Below are positions 62,367 through 64,000 of a stretch of 64,000 bases of DNA, one piece after another. The stretch comes from an uncultured Methanoregula sp. Lineage in GTDB: Archaea; Halobacteriota; Methanomicrobia; Methanomicrobiales; Methanospirillaceae. The position numbers and the translations under genes were made by a program. The stretch is taken from the NCBI RefSeq assembly GCF_963677065.1, contig NZ_OY781872.1:124001-188000 (forward strand). Reading direction: 5' to 3'. The first letter of the stretch is position 1, and every line of letters begins with the position of its first letter. Under the pieces are notes generated by a model that saw nothing but the letters and a program-made list of their open reading frames with translations, was not told the DNA's origin and searched no databases.

Positions 62367-63608
62367 TCATGAAACAGGGCCGTCCAGGGTGTTTTTGCAG
62401 ATCGAACCCGCTTTCATGATGAGCAGGAGGTTACTGCGATCGGTGAGCACAGTAATATCCTTTGACGGGTCTTTGGCCAGGATGAGGAGATCGGCAACAG
62501 CATTTGCGGAGATCTCGCCCAGGTTTCTGGACTGGTTCAGCACCTCGGCATTGATCTTCGTCGCAGAGATGATCGTATCGATCGGTTGCTCGACTTCGGA
62601 TCTGAGCACGAATTCATTGCTCTGCTCTTCCCAGAGCGGGCCCAGAAGATCGGTGCCAAACCCGATCTTCACCCCGTGTTTCCGGGCAATCCTTACCGCC
62701 TCCAGGGCCTGGACCCGGACAGAACCCAGCTTGCCAAGGCTCACTTCGGGAAACCCGTATGCTGCACCCCGCCGCGCAAGCGCGTCATACGTGATGACCG
62801 TCGGGATCAGGTAGGCACCCGCTTCTTTCATCAGGGCTGCAGTCTCATCATCGAGCAGGTTGCCGTGCTCGATCGTCCTGACCCCGTGCTTCAGGCAGAT
62901 CCGTATGGCCTTTGCCGAGTACACGTGGGCGGCAACATACGTGCTCTTTGCCTGTGCCTCCTCTGCTATGGCCGCGAGCTCCTCCCCGCTGTACTGGGTA
63001 TCGGTCACATTATCCCCCGGGGAGGCCACGCCGCCGGCTGCCATGATCTTGATGAACGAGGCACCTTTCCGGAGCTCCTGCCGGCAGGCGCGGCGCACTT
63101 CCGTGATCCCGTCGGCAACCTGGCCGATGCTGGTTGCCGATGACTGCATGGGAGCCCCGTACCCGCCATCATAGGTTTTGGCCCTGAAATCCCCGTGACC
63201 GCCGGTCTGGCTCAGGGCGCGGCCGCAAAAGAAGAGCCTCGATCCCCGGATCACCCCGCTTTCGACTGCCATAGCTAACCCGAAGTCTGCCCCGCCCACG
63301 TCCCGCATCGTGGTGAAGCCCCGGTCCAGCCCATCGGAGAGGTTCTTTGCAGCACAGCAGGTGATATAGGAAATGGGCAGCTGGGGGGTTGCCAGGTCAA
63401 CGGTTGCCGAGGTCACGTGCACATGGGCATCGATGAGACCGGGGATGATGAATTTCCCGGACGCATCGATGATAACGTCACCGGGGAGGGAGGGAACCGG
63501 AGTGTCCGCGAGAGCGGTGATACGGTCGCCCGTGACAACGATGTTCTTCTGCTCAAACTTCGACGTATTGACATTGAGGACCCGGCCGTTGTTGATGATC
63601 GTTCTCAT
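62367..63608 (-). CDS. Amidohydrolase, Xaa-Pro dipeptidase/imidazolonepropionase-like
   Basis: 413 residues. DAHVHV (metal ligand His pair), RKGASFIKIMAAGGVASPGD (carbamylated Lys region), AAHVYSAKAIRICLKHGV, TIEHGNLLDD and GFGTDLLGP complete the binuclear metal site. Hydrolyses an amide or cyclic substrate in the cytoplasm; substrate unknown. I start at ATG 63608 (MRTIINNGRVLNVN), where conserved sequence begins; the upstream frame is spacer. Confidence 0.87.
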   Translation of the reverse strand: MRTIINNGRVLNVNTSKFEQKNIVVTGDRITALADTPVPSLPGDVIIDASGKFIIPGLIDAHVHVTSATVDLATPQLPISYITCCAAKNLSDGLDRGFTTMRDVGGADFGLAMAVESGVIRGSRLFFCGRALSQTGGHGDFRAKTYDGGYGAPMQSSATSIGQVADGITEVRRACRQELRKGASFIKIMAAGGVASPGDNVTDTQYSGEELAAIAEEAQAKSTYVAAHVYSAKAIRICLKHGVRTIEHGNLLDDETAALMKEAGAYLIPTVITYDALARRGAAYGFPEVSLGKLGSVRVQALEAVRIARKHGVKIGFGTDLLGPLWEEQSNEFVLRSEVEQPIDTIISATKINAEVLNQSRNLGEISANAVADLLILAKDPSKDITVLTDRSNLLLIMKAGSICKNTLDGPVS

Positions 63609-63851
63609 GGTATTACATCCCCCCTGGTGACACACAAATCCCCCGAAATTACTCTGGCGGAAATACCGCAACAGCAGGTCTGGAGGCGCACAACTCACCT
63701 ATGATCCGGGTTCTACAAAAAGGCTTTGAAGGGAACCGGCGCTCTTCTCCGGCCGGGCGGGAGACCGGCTTCTTCCACGATAAAAGATGAGGGGAATGGG
63801 GCTGACCAAAAAGGCAGATCTGGCCGGATTATTCAGATCCGTTCCTCCGCC

Positions 63852-64000
63852 TCACCATTCAACAGCCGTGAGGGTGTTGACAAAAGACTCGGCGAAGGCT
63901 TTGGAGGCGGAGGGGCCGTTTGCCGTGACGATCCGGTTATCGATAACAACCGGCTGGGGAACGAGCATGGCGCCACCGGCTTTCATCTCGCGGAACGAGA
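63852..64000 (-). CDS. DJ-1/PfpI family protein, partial
   Basis: The last 49 residues only: FREMKAGGAMLVPQPVVIDN, RIVTANGPSASKAFAESFVN, then TLTAVEW and stop. The pattern VVxDxRIVTAxGPxxxxxFA is the C-terminal end of the DJ-1/ThiJ/PfpI family (glyoxalase III, protease or chaperone-like). The rest lies beyond the window edge. Confidence 0.75.
   Translation of the reverse strand, partial: SFREMKAGGAMLVPQPVVIDNRIVTANGPSASKAFAESFVNTLTAVEW

Noticed and set aside
1..64000. CRISPR array or rRNA genes
   Set aside because: I saw no regularly spaced repeats or rRNA-like conserved stretches in either strand.

Overview
The window is almost entirely the chromosome of a high-GC methanogenic archaeon, most likely of the order Methanomicrobiales (Methanoregula-like). 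The evidence is two methanogenesis marker proteins, a geranylgeranylglyceryl phosphate synthase, an archaeal histone, the RFC large subunit, archaeal-type metK and thrS, an archaellin, archaeal TATA boxes, and a reductive 2-oxoglutarate branch (fumarase, 2-oxoglutarate:ferredoxin oxidoreductase, succinyl-CoA ligase). The first ~5.08 kb is different. It carries a bacterial prepilin-like protein, a lipoprotein, an RHS/YD-repeat fragment and interspersed palindromic repeats in Verrucomicrobiota style. It is joined in the middle of two genes to the archaeal sequence near 5078, which looks like an assembly chimera, or less likely a real recombination.

Layout. 1-5077: bacterial-like DNA, mostly broken genes. 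5078-9843: accessory archaeal region with a 5'-cut DUF1016 nuclease, an AT-rich two-gene AAA ATPase + PIN-like nuclease module (6715-8741), a decayed RelBE-type toxin-antitoxin pair and a frameshifted NYN nuclease. 10030-16137: fumA-fumB-korDABC-sucCD, nearly all joined by ATGA-type overlaps; sucC has a one-base frameshift. 16342-18051: orphan 7TM histidine kinase. 18217-22203: Fe-S aldo/keto reductase, TetR regulator and ABC exporter, with a palindromic operator just after the TATA box. 22373-28924: two zinc-ribbon proteins, then metK-hisG-hisA-hisB. 28930-32327 (minus strand): GNAT, MarR, histone, and the methanogenesis marker pair mmp2-mtxX. 32473-36048: rfcL, UPF0146, archaemetzincin, HDAC-like deacetylase. 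36064-41177: small membrane, HEAT and RDD proteins, a protein with C-terminal tandem repeats, a tautomerase, and a TetR / Fe-S flavoprotein pair that shares an operator motif.

41825-45975: thrS, dcd, a solitary archaellin, and a lipoprotein followed by its decayed tandem copy. 45976-47413: ~1.4 kb of repetitive non-coding DNA with palindromic elements and a fragment resembling the 5' end of dcd, leading into an AT-rich DUF5677 gene (47414-48529). 48577-53792: TrmJ-like methyltransferase, GGGP synthase, and a multi-PAS histidine kinase with a response regulator. 53805-60658 (minus strand): an asparagine-synthase-like protein without its glutaminase domain, gatC, gatA, gatB and topA as one tight cluster. 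60940-61022: tRNA-Leu(UAA). 61084-64000: ThrE-type exporter, amidohydrolase and the end of a DJ-1/PfpI protein.

The best candidates for something new are the ATPase/PIN pair at 6715-8741 (a possible defence module), the operator motifs that pair regulators with targets, the tandem-repeat protein at 37816, and the palindromic elements at 39113 and 47117. At least four genes read as intact apart from a one- or two-base frame change (near 4050, 9043, 9471 and 14858), so residual sequencing indels are likely and broken genes should be read with that in mind.
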